Of a DNA stretch of 64,000 nt, positions 53,823 through 63,005 are shown piece after piece. The notes beneath the pieces are model-generated. The model made no database searches and was not told the DNA's origin. It saw nothing but the letters and a program-made list of their open reading frames with translations. The DNA lies in assembly GCA_965250115.1 (NCBI GenBank), contig CBDFNJ010000002.1:1054001-1118000 (forward strand). Direction: 5' to 3'. Made by a program: the position numbers and the translations under genes. Each line of letters begins with the position of its first letter. Positions within the stretch are counted from its first letter, which is position 1. This DNA comes from CBDFHB01 sp965250115. GTDB lineage: Bacteria; Acidobacteriota; Vicinamibacteria; Marinacidobacterales; SMYC01.

Positions 53823-54805
53823 AGTCGCTCTCTCTCTATTTCACCGAGCCCCGGCGCGTCGAGATTCGAGAGGAGGCGATCGACCGGCCGGGGTCGGGCG
53901 AAGTGCTCGCGCGAACGCTCGTCTCCGCGATCAGCGCTGGAACGGAGCTCCTCATCTATCGGGGCGAGCTCGAGGAAGGCACGGTGTTGGGCGACAGCCT
54001 GCCCGCGCTGTCCGAAACGTTTCGCTATCCCATGCCCTACGGATACGCTTCTGTCGGGGAGGTCGTCGAGGTGGGGCAGGGTGTGGTCGAATCCTGGCGC
54101 GGCCGCCACGTCTTCGCCTTCGAGCCTCATCGAAGTCACTTCGTCACGGGGACGAGTGCGCTCTTTCCGCTACCCGACGGGATGGAGCCGGAGCGCGGGG
54201 CGTTGATCCCTACCGTGGAAACGGCGGTCAATCTCGTCCTCGATGCAGCGCCTCTCGTCGGCGAGCGGGTCCTCGTGGTGGGCCAGGGTGCCCTGGGCAT
54301 CGCTCTGACCGCCGTCCTGGCGCGGTTTCCACTGGCGAGACTCTGGACGACGGACCGCTTCGAAACGCGGCGCGACCTATCCTTTCGCATGGGAGCGGAA
54401 CGATCCTTCGCCCCTGACGAGCTTCCCGAAGGAGACTTCGATCTCGTCTTCGAGCTGTCCGGCTCGCCTCGAGCTCTCGATGCCGCGCTCGCCGCCGGCG
54501 GGTTCGAATCCCGCATCGTCATCGGGTCGTGGTACGGCAACAAGCGGGCCGAGGTCGATTTGGGAACTCACTTCCATCGCAACCGGCTCCGCATCGTTGG
54601 GAGCCAGGTGAGCCACCTCGGTGCGTCTCTGAGCTCCCGTTGGAGCAAGGGGCGACGACTCCGGACCGCGTGCCAATTCCTTGAAGCCTTGCCCCTATCC
54701 GAGCTCATCTCGCACCGTTTCGCGATCGAGGACGCAGGTCAAGCCTATCGGCTCTTGGACGAGAGCCCTTCGGATTGCCTACAAGTCCTGCTGGCCTATA
54801 CTTGA
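53819..54805 (+). CDS. Zinc-binding-type (MDR) alcohol dehydrogenase
   Basis: 328 residues from ATG 53819 (ATGA overlap with the previous gene). MDR layout: N-terminal catalytic domain with SAISAGTELLIYRGE and MPYGYASVGEVVEVG, and a Rossmann loop VLVVGQGALGIAL near 155. The cysteines of structural zinc are not obvious, so zinc dependence is uncertain. The neighbours suggest a pterin- or deazapurine-related substrate, by context only. Confidence 0.8.
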   Translation: MKSLSLYFTEPRRVEIREEAIDRPGSGEVLARTLVSAISAGTELLIYRGELEEGTVLGDSLPALSETFRYPMPYGYASVGEVVEVGQGVVESWRGRHVFAFEPHRSHFVTGTSALFPLPDGMEPERGALIPTVETAVNLVLDAAPLVGERVLVVGQGALGIALTAVLARFPLARLWTTDRFETRRDLSFRMGAERSFAPDELPEGDFDLVFELSGSPRALDAALAAGGFESRIVIGSWYGNKRAEVDLGTHFHRNRLRIVGSQVSHLGASLSSRWSKGRRLRTACQFLEALPLSELISHRFAIEDAGQAYRLLDESPSDCLQVLLAYT

Positions 54806-54812
54806 GACCGCA

Positions 54813-55193
54813 ATGGCCACGTATCGAGTCGGCGTGAACCGGGCGTTCGTCGCCCGCCACTACCTCGTGGGAGGAAACTTCGGCGGTGAAGGAGAGCTCC
54901 ACTCCCACGACTATCGGATCGAGGTCGTCGTGGAGGGAGACACACTCGACCAACACGGCTTCCTCGTCGACATTGCCAAGCTCAAGGACGAGGTCGGCCG
55001 GCTCGTCGACCACTTGGAGAATCGCACGCTGAACGAGCTTCCCGAGTTCGAGGGGGTGAACCCCGGCTGCGAGGCCTTTGCTCGGGTGATAGCGGAGAGC
55101 CTTCGAGAGCATTTCGGTCGGGAGCCCGTCTCGGCCCTTATGGTGAAAATCTGGGAGAACGAGGAGACCTGGGCAAGCTACCGGCTGCCCTGA
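54813..55193 (+). CDS. 6-pyruvoyl-tetrahydropterin synthase / QueD-family protein lacking the catalytic Cys
   Basis: 126 residues from ATG 54813. Zinc ligands are His16, His30 and His32 (ARHYL and LHSHDY). In QueD a catalytic Cys lies four residues before the first His of the HxH pair; here that position is Glu26. Replacement of the Cys by Glu is known in the PTPS-III type, which can substitute for dihydroneopterin aldolase in folate synthesis. A pterin-related lyase role is therefore more likely than queuosine synthesis. Seven bp after the alcohol dehydrogenase and 12 bp before htpG. Confidence 0.82.
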   Translation: MATYRVGVNRAFVARHYLVGGNFGGEGELHSHDYRIEVVVEGDTLDQHGFLVDIAKLKDEVGRLVDHLENRTLNELPEFEGVNPGCEAFARVIAESLREHFGREPVSALMVKIWENEETWASYRLP

Positions 55194-55205
55194 GTTCGAG
55201 AAACC

Positions 55206-57134
55206 ATGGCGAAAAAGACGAAGACCAAGAAGAACAAGGAAAGTCCAGAGACCTTCAACTTTCAGGCGGAAGTCCAGCAGCTCCTCGAGCTGATGGTCCA
55301 CTCTCTCTACTCGCACAAGGAGATCTTTCTCCGCGAGCTCATCTCCAACGCCTCGGACGCGCTCGATCGCCTTCGATTCGAAGCTCTAACCCATCCGGAG
55401 CTCATCGGCGAAGAGGGCGGGCTCCAAATTCGACTGGAGGCCGACGCGAAGGAACGGACGCTGGCCATTCACGACAACGGCATCGGCATGAATCGACAGG
55501 AGCTCATCGAGAACATCGGTACGATCGCGAAGTCGGGAACCCGTGAGCTCGTGGAGAAGCTACGAAAGGACGAGGCTCGCGAGAACCTCGGGGAGCTCAT
55601 TGGACAGTTCGGGGTCGGTTTCTACTCTTCCTTCATGGTGGCGGAGCGCGTCGTTTTGATGACCCGCCGCGTCGGTGACTCCGGCGCCCTCCGCTGGGAG
55701 TCGAAAGGAGACGGAAAGTTCGAGATCTTGCCGGTCGAGCGTGATGTCGCTGGGACGTCGATCACTCTATATCTCAAGAGTGCCGACGAGGAGACGGGGC
55801 TCGACGACTTCACCGACGAGCAGGTGATTACGCGGACCGTGAAGCGTTACTCGGACTTCATCGCCTATCCCATCATCTTGAAATCGGCCGGGGAAGACAC
55901 GACGCTCAACTCGATGAAGCCGATCTGGGAGCGCGCGAGCTCCGAAGTGAGTGACGAGGACTATTCGGAGTTTTATAAGCACATCTCACACGATTGGCGC
56001 GACCCGCTCGAGAAGATTCTGCAGCGGGCGGAGGGCGCGATCGAGTACCGGGCCCTCCTGTTCATTCCGGGCGAGGCCCCCTTCGACCTCTACTACGTCG
56101 GCTACGAGCCTGGACTGAGACTCTATGTCAAGCATGTGCAGATCATGGAGCGCTCGGCGGATCTCCTGCCTCGCTACTTGCGGTTCATTCAGGGCGTTGT
56201 GGACTCACCCGACCTGCCCTTGAATGTCTCGCGGGAGATGCTGCAGGACGACCGTCAGATTCGCCAGATTCGAAAGGGGCTTCTCAAGAAGATCCTCGAC
56301 AGCCTGCGATCGATGAGGGAGAGCGACGAGGAAAAGTACCTGAAGTTCTGGAGGCAGTTCGGCAAGGCCTTGAAGGAAGGGGTGGCGGAGGATCTCGAGA
56401 ATAAAGACAAGCTCGTCGAGCTCTTGCTCTTTGCTTCTTCCAATGACGCCGAGAAGCTGGCGTCCCTCGCAGATTACGTGTTGCGAATGAAGGAGGGGCA
56501 GGAGGCGATTTACTATCTGAGCGGTGAGTCCCGCGCCGCTATAGAGAGCTCGCCTCACCTCGAGGCATTCCAGGCCCGAGGCATCGAGGTCCTGTACCTC
56601 ACCGATCCGGTCGACGAGATCCTCGTCCAAGTCCTTACCGACTACGAGGAGAAGAAGCTCCAGTCGGCGGCGAAGGGCGAAGTCGACCTCGGTTCGGAGG
56701 AAGAGCGTCAAGAGAAGAAGAAGGAGCTGGACTCTAAAGCGAAGGATTTCGCGGCTTTGATGGAGAGGATTCAAAAGGTGCTCGACGACCGGGTCAAGGA
56801 AGTCCGCCTCTCGGCGCGTCTCACGGATTCGCCGGCCTGTCTCGTGGGCGGCGAGGAGGACGTGAGCCCTCGTCTCGAGAAACTCCTGCGCCAGCAGGGC
56901 GACGTCCCTACCCAGCGACGTATCCTCGAGCTGAATCCGTCGCACGACGTTGTGACCGCGCTCAAGGCGCGGTCCGACGTCAACGAGGACAGTGAAAGCG
57001 TGCCCGAATACGCCGAGCTACTCTACGGCTACGCCCTACTGGCGGAGGGCGCCGATATTCCGGAGCCGGCAAGGCTCGCCGCCCGCTTCGCGGAGCTGAT
57101 GCGTCGCGGCCTCGGAATTAGCGGGGGCGGTTGA
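55206..57134 (+). CDS. htpG: Chaperone HtpG (Hsp90)
   Basis: 642 residues. GHKL ATPase domain with ELISNASDALDRLRFE, DNGIGM and GQFGVGFYSSFMV; middle domain with the catalytic-loop region around NVSREMLQ; C-terminal dimerisation domain. ATG 55206 starts with a Lys-rich stretch (MAKKTKTKKNK). It lies in the same run as the pterin-type genes. No CIRCE or heat-shock operator was recognised. Confidence 0.96.
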   Translation: MAKKTKTKKNKESPETFNFQAEVQQLLELMVHSLYSHKEIFLRELISNASDALDRLRFEALTHPELIGEEGGLQIRLEADAKERTLAIHDNGIGMNRQELIENIGTIAKSGTRELVEKLRKDEARENLGELIGQFGVGFYSSFMVAERVVLMTRRVGDSGALRWESKGDGKFEILPVERDVAGTSITLYLKSADEETGLDDFTDEQVITRTVKRYSDFIAYPIILKSAGEDTTLNSMKPIWERASSEVSDEDYSEFYKHISHDWRDPLEKILQRAEGAIEYRALLFIPGEAPFDLYYVGYEPGLRLYVKHVQIMERSADLLPRYLRFIQGVVDSPDLPLNVSREMLQDDRQIRQIRKGLLKKILDSLRSMRESDEEKYLKFWRQFGKALKEGVAEDLENKDKLVELLLFASSNDAEKLASLADYVLRMKEGQEAIYYLSGESRAAIESSPHLEAFQARGIEVLYLTDPVDEILVQVLTDYEEKKLQSAAKGEVDLGSEEERQEKKKELDSKAKDFAALMERIQKVLDDRVKEVRLSARLTDSPACLVGGEEDVSPRLEKLLRQQGDVPTQRRILELNPSHDVVTALKARSDVNEDSESVPEYAELLYGYALLAEGADIPEPARLAARFAELMRRGLGISGGG

Positions 57135-57712
57135 GCTCGCGAACGATACGTCGGACCAGGAGCCGCGGGCCCAAACGTACGGCAAGCACGAGAAGGCGGT
57201 TGAGGAGTCCTGGAACGGCGACGGCACGTCCGGCCACCATCGCCCGAAAGCCTACCTCGGCGACGGTACGGGCGTCGGCCATACCCATCCGCGTCAATCC
57301 CGAGCCTTCCGTTCGGGCTCGCGACTGGAACTCCGTTCGTGTCACGCCCGGACAGAGAGCCGTGACCGTGACTCCCGTACCTCGGAGCTCTTCGGCGAGA
57401 GCTTCCGAGAGCGACAGCACGTAGGCTTTGCTCGCGTAGTAGACGGCCATGAGGGGGCCCGGCTGGAACGCGGCGATCGACGCGAGATTGAGAATCCTTC
57501 CTCGACCCGCCTCTACCATCGCGGGCAAGAAGAGGCGCGACAAGTGAGTGAGTGCAAGGACGTTCAAGTTCAACATGTCGAGCGAGCGCGAGAAGCCGAT
57601 CTTCGCGTCTCGCCACGATGGCGAGGTTTCGCCCGTTCTCGGCGGCGACGCTCGCGATCTCGCGGCCGATGCCCGCCGAGGCACCTGTGACCATGGTGAA
57701 CCGTTCTCCCAT
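57118..57712 (-). pseudogene. Short-chain dehydrogenase gene with internal deletion and frameshift
   Basis: Starts at ATG 57712 with MVTGASAGIGREIASVAAENGRNLAIVARREDRLLALAR, the cofactor-binding half. It then passes directly, in another frame, into DMLNLNVLALTHLSRLFLPAM and the catalytic part (SIAAFQPGP...YYASK). About 55-60 residues including the NNAG segment are missing between them. The total is about 198 codons against roughly 260 in the family. The 3' end overlaps htpG by 17 bp. Confidence 0.82.
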
Positions 57713-57779
57713 TGCGACCCCTCCCGGCTTGTCAGTTTCGGGCCCCGTTCTTTAAACTAGATCCGTTCGAAGGATTATT

Positions 57780-58262
57780 ATGTCCCTGCGTTGCCCCAGC
57801 TGCGATCACGCAATCGTCGAAGACGAGCTTCCCCGTCTCGGGGACGGAGCGAAGTTACTCTGTCCCCAGTGCGCCGAGCCCTTGACCCTTCCAGAGATGA
57901 CGATCCCTCTGTCACTGGCCTCCACCGCCCGGCCAAGCCCGAGGTCGGGCCTCGATCCGACAAAGAAATTCGCTCTGCTCGTGCTCGCAGGCGTCGAGCT
58001 CGGGAAGGTCATCGATATCGAGACCACGACCGTCACGATAGGCCGGAGCGGTTGCGAGGTATTGCTCGACGACGCCGAGATCTCCCGTCGCCACGCGCAG
58101 ATCCGTATCGAGGGCGCCAAAGCGACGCTCGTCGATCTCGGTAGCACAAACGGTACCTTTGTGAACGACCAACGCATAGATAGCGCTACCATCGAGAACC
58201 GCTCGAAATTCCGCGTGGGCGGTCACGAGCTCGCCTTTGTCGTGACCGAGCGGGAAGACTGA
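57780..58262 (+). CDS. FHA-domain protein with N-terminal zinc ribbon
   Basis: 160 residues from ATG 57780. N-terminal zinc ribbon (CPSCDH ... CPQCAEP, residues 5-38), then an FHA domain (about 75-150) with IGRSGCEVLL, ISRRHAQI and GSTNGTFVN, the full set of phosphothreonine-binding residues. A likely reader of Ser/Thr kinase signalling, consistent with the kinases at 29.5 and 35 kb. It precedes ppk1 by 79 bp. Confidence 0.9.
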   Translation: MSLRCPSCDHAIVEDELPRLGDGAKLLCPQCAEPLTLPEMTIPLSLASTARPSPRSGLDPTKKFALLVLAGVELGKVIDIETTTVTIGRSGCEVLLDDAEISRRHAQIRIEGAKATLVDLGSTNGTFVNDQRIDSATIENRSKFRVGGHELAFVVTERED

Positions 58263-58341
58263 GCTCTCCTCCGTAGCGCACCTCAGAGAACCCGTCTGCG
58301 GTATAATCCGAATCCCTCTCCCTCGGTCGGGAGCTGCCCTG

Positions 58342-60273
58342 ATGACGTATCGCTTTAGAAGTAAAGAGGTTAGCTGGCTCTCATTCAACGCCCGTCTGCT
58401 GCAGGAGGCGAGTGATTCGAGCGTGCCGCTGATAGAACGAGTTCGTTTCCTCGGCATTTTTTCGTCGAACCAGGACGAGTTTTTCAGGGTGCGGGTTGCA
58501 ACCCTGGGTCGCCTGGCCCGTCTCGGCAAGAAGGGCAAGAAACTCCTGGGCCACGACCCCAAGGAGGTACTTGCCGAGATCAATAACATCATCCTACGCC
58601 AACAGGAGTCCTTCCAGGACGTCTACGACCGGATTCTCGGCGAGTTGAAAGACCATGGGATTCATGTCATCGACGAGAGACAGCTTACGCGCGAGCAGGC
58701 CCATTTCGTCAGGGGCTATTTCCGACGTCAGGTTCGTCCCAAGCTCACACCCCTGATGGTGAGCCGCAAGGCCAAGTTCCCCGAGCTTCAGGACAGGTCG
58801 ATCTATCTCGCGACGCGGCTGAGGACGCCGGGAGGAGGATCCGATCGCTATTCCCTCATCGAAGTCCCTACGAAAGTGCTGCCGCGCTTCGTGATCTTGC
58901 CGCAGGTCGGAGGCGAGCACTACGTCATGCTCCTCGAAGATGTCATCCGCTACAACTTGCGTGAGATTTTCTCGCTCTTCAAGTTCGATTCGATCGAGTC
59001 CCACCTCATCAAACTGACTCGAGACGCGGAATTGGATCTCGATGACGACGTGACGGTGAGTTACGTCCGCAAGGTCGTAAAGGGTATCAAGCAGCGCGAA
59101 GAGGGGAGCCCGGTTCGCTTCGTCTACGACCGCGACATCTTTCCCGAGTTCCTCTCGCTCATCGTTCGCAAGTTGGGCCTCAAGAAGGACGACAACTTCG
59201 TCCCCGGAGGACGCATCCACAACCACAAGGACTTCATCGACTTTCCGCAGATCGGAAAGTCCTCGCTACTATACCCCCGCCGGGAGCCGGTGCACCTGCC
59301 GCCCATCGAGCGATCGCGCAGCTTTCTCGGAGCGATCCGGGAGCGCGAGTTTCTCCTGCACTTTCCCTATCAGCCTTTCGAATACGTCATCGATTTGCTG
59401 AGAGAGGCCGCGATCGACCCGAAGGTCACCGCGATCAAAGTTACGCTCTATCGCGTGGCACGTTTCTCCGGCGTCGCAAACGCGTTGATCAACGCGGCCC
59501 GGAACGGCAAGAACGTCACCGCCATCATCGAGCTTCAAGCCCGTTTCGACGAGCAAGCGAACGTGGCTCTTGCGAATCAGCTCCAGGAGGAGGGTGCTCA
59601 CGTCGTCTTCGGCGTTCCCGGGCTGAAGGTACACGCCAAGTGCGGCCTGATCCTGCGTCGCGAGAGTGGCCGTACGGCGCGCTACGCCTTCCTCGGTACC
59701 GGTAATCTCAACGAGGATACGGCCAAGCTCTACAGCGACCACTGCATCTTCACGACGGACAAGCGCCTCACCCGTGAGGTCGAGAGTGTCTTCGATTTTC
59801 TGCAGGACAACTACAAGGTCCCGGAGTTTCGTAACTTGGTGGTCGCGCCCTTCACGTTTCGCCAGGGCATGACGAAGCTCGTCCGCAACGAAATCAAGAA
59901 CGCTCGAAAGGGCAAAGAGGCATGGATCCACTTGAAGCTCAACAACCTCGCGGATCCCGAGATGATTGGACTGCTCTATGAAGCCGCCGAGGCCGGTGTC
60001 AAGCTGAGACTGAACGTACGCGGCATGTACTCGTTACTCCCCGAAGGCAGAGCCAAGGACAATATCGAGGCGATCGGCATCATCGACAAGTTCCTAGAGC
60101 ATACGAGAGTATTCGTTTTCGCCAACGGCGGGAATCGAAAGATGTTCCTGTCGTCCGGCGATTGGATGACTCGAAACCTCGACCGGCGCGTCGAGGTCAC
60201 CTTCCCGATCTATAGTGCGGAGATTCAGAAGGAGCTAGAAAACTTTCTGGAGATTCAGTGGCGGACAACGTGA
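58342..60273 (+). CDS. ppk1: Polyphosphate kinase 1, C-terminus cut by a frameshift
   Basis: Polymerises ATP gamma-phosphate into polyphosphate. Open frame of 643 residues with N-terminal SWLSFNARLLQEA, the catalytic His431 in LKVHAKCGLILRRE, GTGNLNEDTAKLYSDH, and the second phospholipase-D-like half with SSGDWMTRNLDRRVEV. It ends abnormally as EIQWRTT. Adding one base (expected CAGCTGGCG, found CAGTGGCG at 60256-60263) continues into ADNVKARILDTDLTNQY, the normal PPK1 C-terminus, up to 60440 (699 residues). The protein is probably functional if the lesion is a sequence error. Confidence 0.93.
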   Translation: MTYRFRSKEVSWLSFNARLLQEASDSSVPLIERVRFLGIFSSNQDEFFRVRVATLGRLARLGKKGKKLLGHDPKEVLAEINNIILRQQESFQDVYDRILGELKDHGIHVIDERQLTREQAHFVRGYFRRQVRPKLTPLMVSRKAKFPELQDRSIYLATRLRTPGGGSDRYSLIEVPTKVLPRFVILPQVGGEHYVMLLEDVIRYNLREIFSLFKFDSIESHLIKLTRDAELDLDDDVTVSYVRKVVKGIKQREEGSPVRFVYDRDIFPEFLSLIVRKLGLKKDDNFVPGGRIHNHKDFIDFPQIGKSSLLYPRREPVHLPPIERSRSFLGAIREREFLLHFPYQPFEYVIDLLREAAIDPKVTAIKVTLYRVARFSGVANALINAARNGKNVTAIIELQARFDEQANVALANQLQEEGAHVVFGVPGLKVHAKCGLILRRESGRTARYAFLGTGNLNEDTAKLYSDHCIFTTDKRLTREVESVFDFLQDNYKVPEFRNLVVAPFTFRQGMTKLVRNEIKNARKGKEAWIHLKLNNLADPEMIGLLYEAAEAGVKLRLNVRGMYSLLPEGRAKDNIEAIGIIDKFLEHTRVFVFANGGNRKMFLSSGDWMTRNLDRRVEVTFPIYSAEIQKELENFLEIQWRTT

Positions 60274-60440
60274 AGGCCCGGATCCTGGACACGGATCTCA
60301 CGAACCAGTACCGGAACGGCACAACGCCCTCGATACGTTCTCAGTTAGCCTTCGACGAATGGCTCCGGGCTCGAGCGGAGACGGATGCGAAACAGGCTCC
60401 GCTTAGAGCGCAGCCTCGAAGGCTTCACGTTTTGACGTAA
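60258..60440 (+). pseudogene. ppk1: Out-of-frame C-terminal piece of polyphosphate kinase 1
   Basis: Encodes ADNVKARILDTDLTNQYRNG, which aligns with the C-terminal end of PPK1 proteins. It is not a separate gene: it has no ribosome-binding site and begins inside the ppk1 frame. Confidence 0.75.
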
Positions 60441-60449
60441 GCCGCTTCC

Positions 60450-60473
60450 GAGCGGAGCGAGGCCGGGTGAGGG
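60450..60473. repeat. Half copy of the palindromic repeat
   Basis: GAGCGGAGCGAGGCCGGG followed by TGAGGG, nearly identical to the second half of the copy at 63020-63069. Located just after the ppk1 C-terminal coding end. Confidence 0.6.
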
Positions 60474-60566
60474 TCGCCACCACCAACCACTCTCGAGTAG
60501 CCATGTGCGACTCCTTTGATAGTTCCGTTCGAAGTAGCTATTCTAGTTTCCATACGAGAGGCCAAA

Positions 60567-61898
60567 ATGATCAAGAAATTGCTGATTGTCGTCGTCGTTC
60601 TCGCCGCACTCGTCGTGTTCCTGCTCGTACGAGACTACGACTCCCCCGAGCTGGGACAGGCCCTGCTGGACAAGGCGGGCGAAGCAACGGGCATCGAGAT
60701 GAGCGCGACGGGCTTTCGACTCAACCTGCTTCGCGGTGTCGTCATGGAAGGCGTAGAAGCTTCCTCGGTCACCGAGGCGCGGGAGTTCCAATTCTCTCTC
60801 GATCGGCTTGTCTTCGAGCATCGCCTGCTTCCGCTGCTCTCCGGGACCGTCGCTATCGATCGCATCGTGCTCGAACGCCCGCAGTTCGAGCTGGTCGAGG
60901 CCGAGGTCGAGCAAGAGCAAGCATCCTCGGAGCCCACGTCCGAGCCCGAATCGGGGGAAGAGGCGCCAGCCGGTGAGACGGTTGCCGATGAGGGTGGATT
61001 CGCACTCGACATCCAGCAGGTTGTCGTCTCGGACGGTACCGTCGTCCTTCGAAAAAAGGGCGAGGGTGGCGGGACGCAAATCGAGGGGCTCGACTTCGAG
61101 ATGAACGACCTCACGATCGATCCGACGAAAGAGTCGCTCGCGGCCATTCGTGCGGAGGGCGAGCTCGGGGTCGTCAGAATCCTCGCCGATACGATCGAGA
61201 TTCGAGAGGCGGCGAGTCAATTTCGTCTGGCGGACGCGAAGTTCGAGATGCCGGAGTTGTCCTTCGTGACGGATCACGGTCGCTTCCAGGCGGACATGCA
61301 GGTTGACTTCAATCCCGTGCCTTTTACCTATTCGATGTCGGCTCGCGGGGATCCCTTGGACGTAAACGGTATCGTTGGAGCGTCCGAAGGCTTCGGTCCC
61401 GGTCTAGTGCAGCTCGAGGCTTCCGGCGAGGGGCAGTTTCCCGACGTGGCGATGTTCAGCGGGATCGACAAGGCGCTCGGGAAACAGGTTGTTGTGGGCA
61501 GCTCCTATCGAGCCGCCGAGGCGAAGTTCCATCTCGCGAACAACGTCGTGACGCTCGCACCGTTTCGATTCGAGACGGATTCTCTTCGTCTCGATCTGGA
61601 GGGTACTCTGAGCCTCGAAGGCCCCCTTCAGTTCCAGCTCGTCGCCGCAACCCCTCGCGAAGGACTGACCATCGAAGGCGTCGGCGGTACGGCGCTAGAC
61701 GTCTTGGCGGATGACGAGGGATGGGTGCCGGTTCCCATCCAGGTGAGCGGTACGATGGAGGACCCGAAGGTCCGTCCGGACGCCAAAGCTTTGATGGCGC
61801 AGGCGGGCCAGGGTGCGAAACGCGAAGCGAAAAAGGCGGCAACCGAAGCTGCAACGGACGCGCTCAAGGGCCTTCTCGGGGGTCGCAAGAAGCCCTGA
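60567..61898 (+). CDS. AsmA-family protein
   Basis: 443 residues from ATG 60567 (MIKKLLIVVVVLAALVVFLLV), an N-terminal membrane anchor, then a long beta-rich periplasmic region typical of AsmA-like proteins. An acidic Glu-rich linker lies near 130-160, and a Lys/Ala-rich helix ends the protein (KREAKKAATEAATDALKGLLGG). AsmA proteins are implicated in lipid transport between membranes. Upstream in-frame codons lack a good start. It converges on the Cys/Met enzyme gene with 3 bp between. Confidence 0.82.
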   Translation: MIKKLLIVVVVLAALVVFLLVRDYDSPELGQALLDKAGEATGIEMSATGFRLNLLRGVVMEGVEASSVTEAREFQFSLDRLVFEHRLLPLLSGTVAIDRIVLERPQFELVEAEVEQEQASSEPTSEPESGEEAPAGETVADEGGFALDIQQVVVSDGTVVLRKKGEGGGTQIEGLDFEMNDLTIDPTKESLAAIRAEGELGVVRILADTIEIREAASQFRLADAKFEMPELSFVTDHGRFQADMQVDFNPVPFTYSMSARGDPLDVNGIVGASEGFGPGLVQLEASGEGQFPDVAMFSGIDKALGKQVVVGSSYRAAEAKFHLANNVVTLAPFRFETDSLRLDLEGTLSLEGPLQFQLVAATPREGLTIEGVGGTALDVLADDEGWVPVPIQVSGTMEDPKVRPDAKALMAQAGQGAKREAKKAATEAATDALKGLLGGRKKP

Positions 61899-61901
61899 AG
61901 G

Positions 61902-63005
61902 TTAGTCCAGAGCCCGCGCCAGATCCTCCCTGAGGTCGTCGGGATGCTCGATCCCAACGGAAAGACGGACGAGATCGCGCGGGAAGTCCGGAACGCTCTC
62001 GTGCGACATGGACGAGGGCAAGCTGATGGTCGAGCGGACTCCCCCGAAGCTCACCGTCGTCGCGAAGAGCTTCGTCCGCTCTACGATCGATCGCGCCAAG
62101 TCTTCAGAGGACGTTCGAAAGGCGATTACCGACCCCCCTCCCCGAGCCTGGCGCAGGTGGACCTCGTGCCCGGGGTGCTCACGAAGGCCCGCGAAGTGGA
62201 CGGAGGTAACCCGTGGGTGCGCTGAGAGCTGTTTCGCGACGAGCTCCGCGGTCGCTTGCTGGCGATCGATCCGTAGCGAGAGAGTCTTCATCCCGCGCGC
62301 GAGCAGGAACGCGTCGAAGGGCGCGAGGGCGTTCCCGGCGGCATTCTGATAGAAGCCGATGCGTTGAGCCAAATCGGCATTCCGCGTCACCACGGCGCCG
62401 CCCGTGACATCGTTGTGCCCGCAGAGAAACTTCGTCGCGGAATGGATGACGAGGTCCGCTCCATGGAGGAGGGGCCTTTGAAGGTAGGGCGACATCATCG
62501 AGTTGTCAACGACCAGAAGCACTCCCGCCCTGTGCGCAAGCTCCGCGATCCGCTCGAGATCCGTGACCCGCTGAAACGGGTTCGAGGGCGTTTCGATGTA
62601 GACGAATCTCGGTTCGCGCTCGAGCGCTTTCGAGATGGCCTCCTCGTCGGTCGAATCCACGAGGCCTAGGCGAACCCCCTGACGGGGAAGCACGCGAGAG
62701 AAGAGCCGGTAGCTTCCGCCGTAGAGGTCGATTGAAGCCACGATCTCGTCTCCCGCTTCCGCGAGCGAGGTAGAGGCGGTGACCGCCGCCATCCCGCTCG
62801 CGAAGGCGAAGCCGTGCCGTCCTCCCTCGAGTCGTGCAAGCTGGTCCTCGAGGACCTGTCTCGTGGGGTTCCCGGAGCGGGAGTAGTCGAACCGGGATTG
62901 AGAGTCGAGCCGAAACGTCGCCGTTTGATAGATGGGCGTCGCGCTCGGCGCGAATGGATCGGACGGCGACGGCTCGTACTGGACGCACTCCGTTTCCCAC
63001 CTCAC
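61902..63005 (-). CDS. Trans-sulfuration enzyme (cystathionine gamma-synthase/lyase-like)
   Basis: 367 residues, PLP-dependent Cys/Met metabolism family. GTG 63005 overlaps the stop of the kinase gene (GTGA) and yields the normal start RWETECVQYEP. Motifs: TPIYQTATF, YSRSGNPT, ASGMAAVT, and the PLP lysine in SATKFLCGHND. It could be MetB (synthase) or a gamma-lyase; coupling to an aspartokinase-like gene favours methionine synthesis. Confidence 0.9.
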   Translation of the reverse strand: MRWETECVQYEPSPSDPFAPSATPIYQTATFRLDSQSRFDYSRSGNPTRQVLEDQLARLEGGRHGFAFASGMAAVTASTSLAEAGDEIVASIDLYGGSYRLFSRVLPRQGVRLGLVDSTDEEAISKALEREPRFVYIETPSNPFQRVTDLERIAELAHRAGVLLVVDNSMMSPYLQRPLLHGADLVIHSATKFLCGHNDVTGGAVVTRNADLAQRIGFYQNAAGNALAPFDAFLLARGMKTLSLRIDRQQATAELVAKQLSAHPRVTSVHFAGLREHPGHEVHLRQARGGGSVIAFRTSSEDLARSIVERTKLFATTVSFGGVRSTISLPSSMSHESVPDFPRDLVRLSVGIEHPDDLREDLARALD

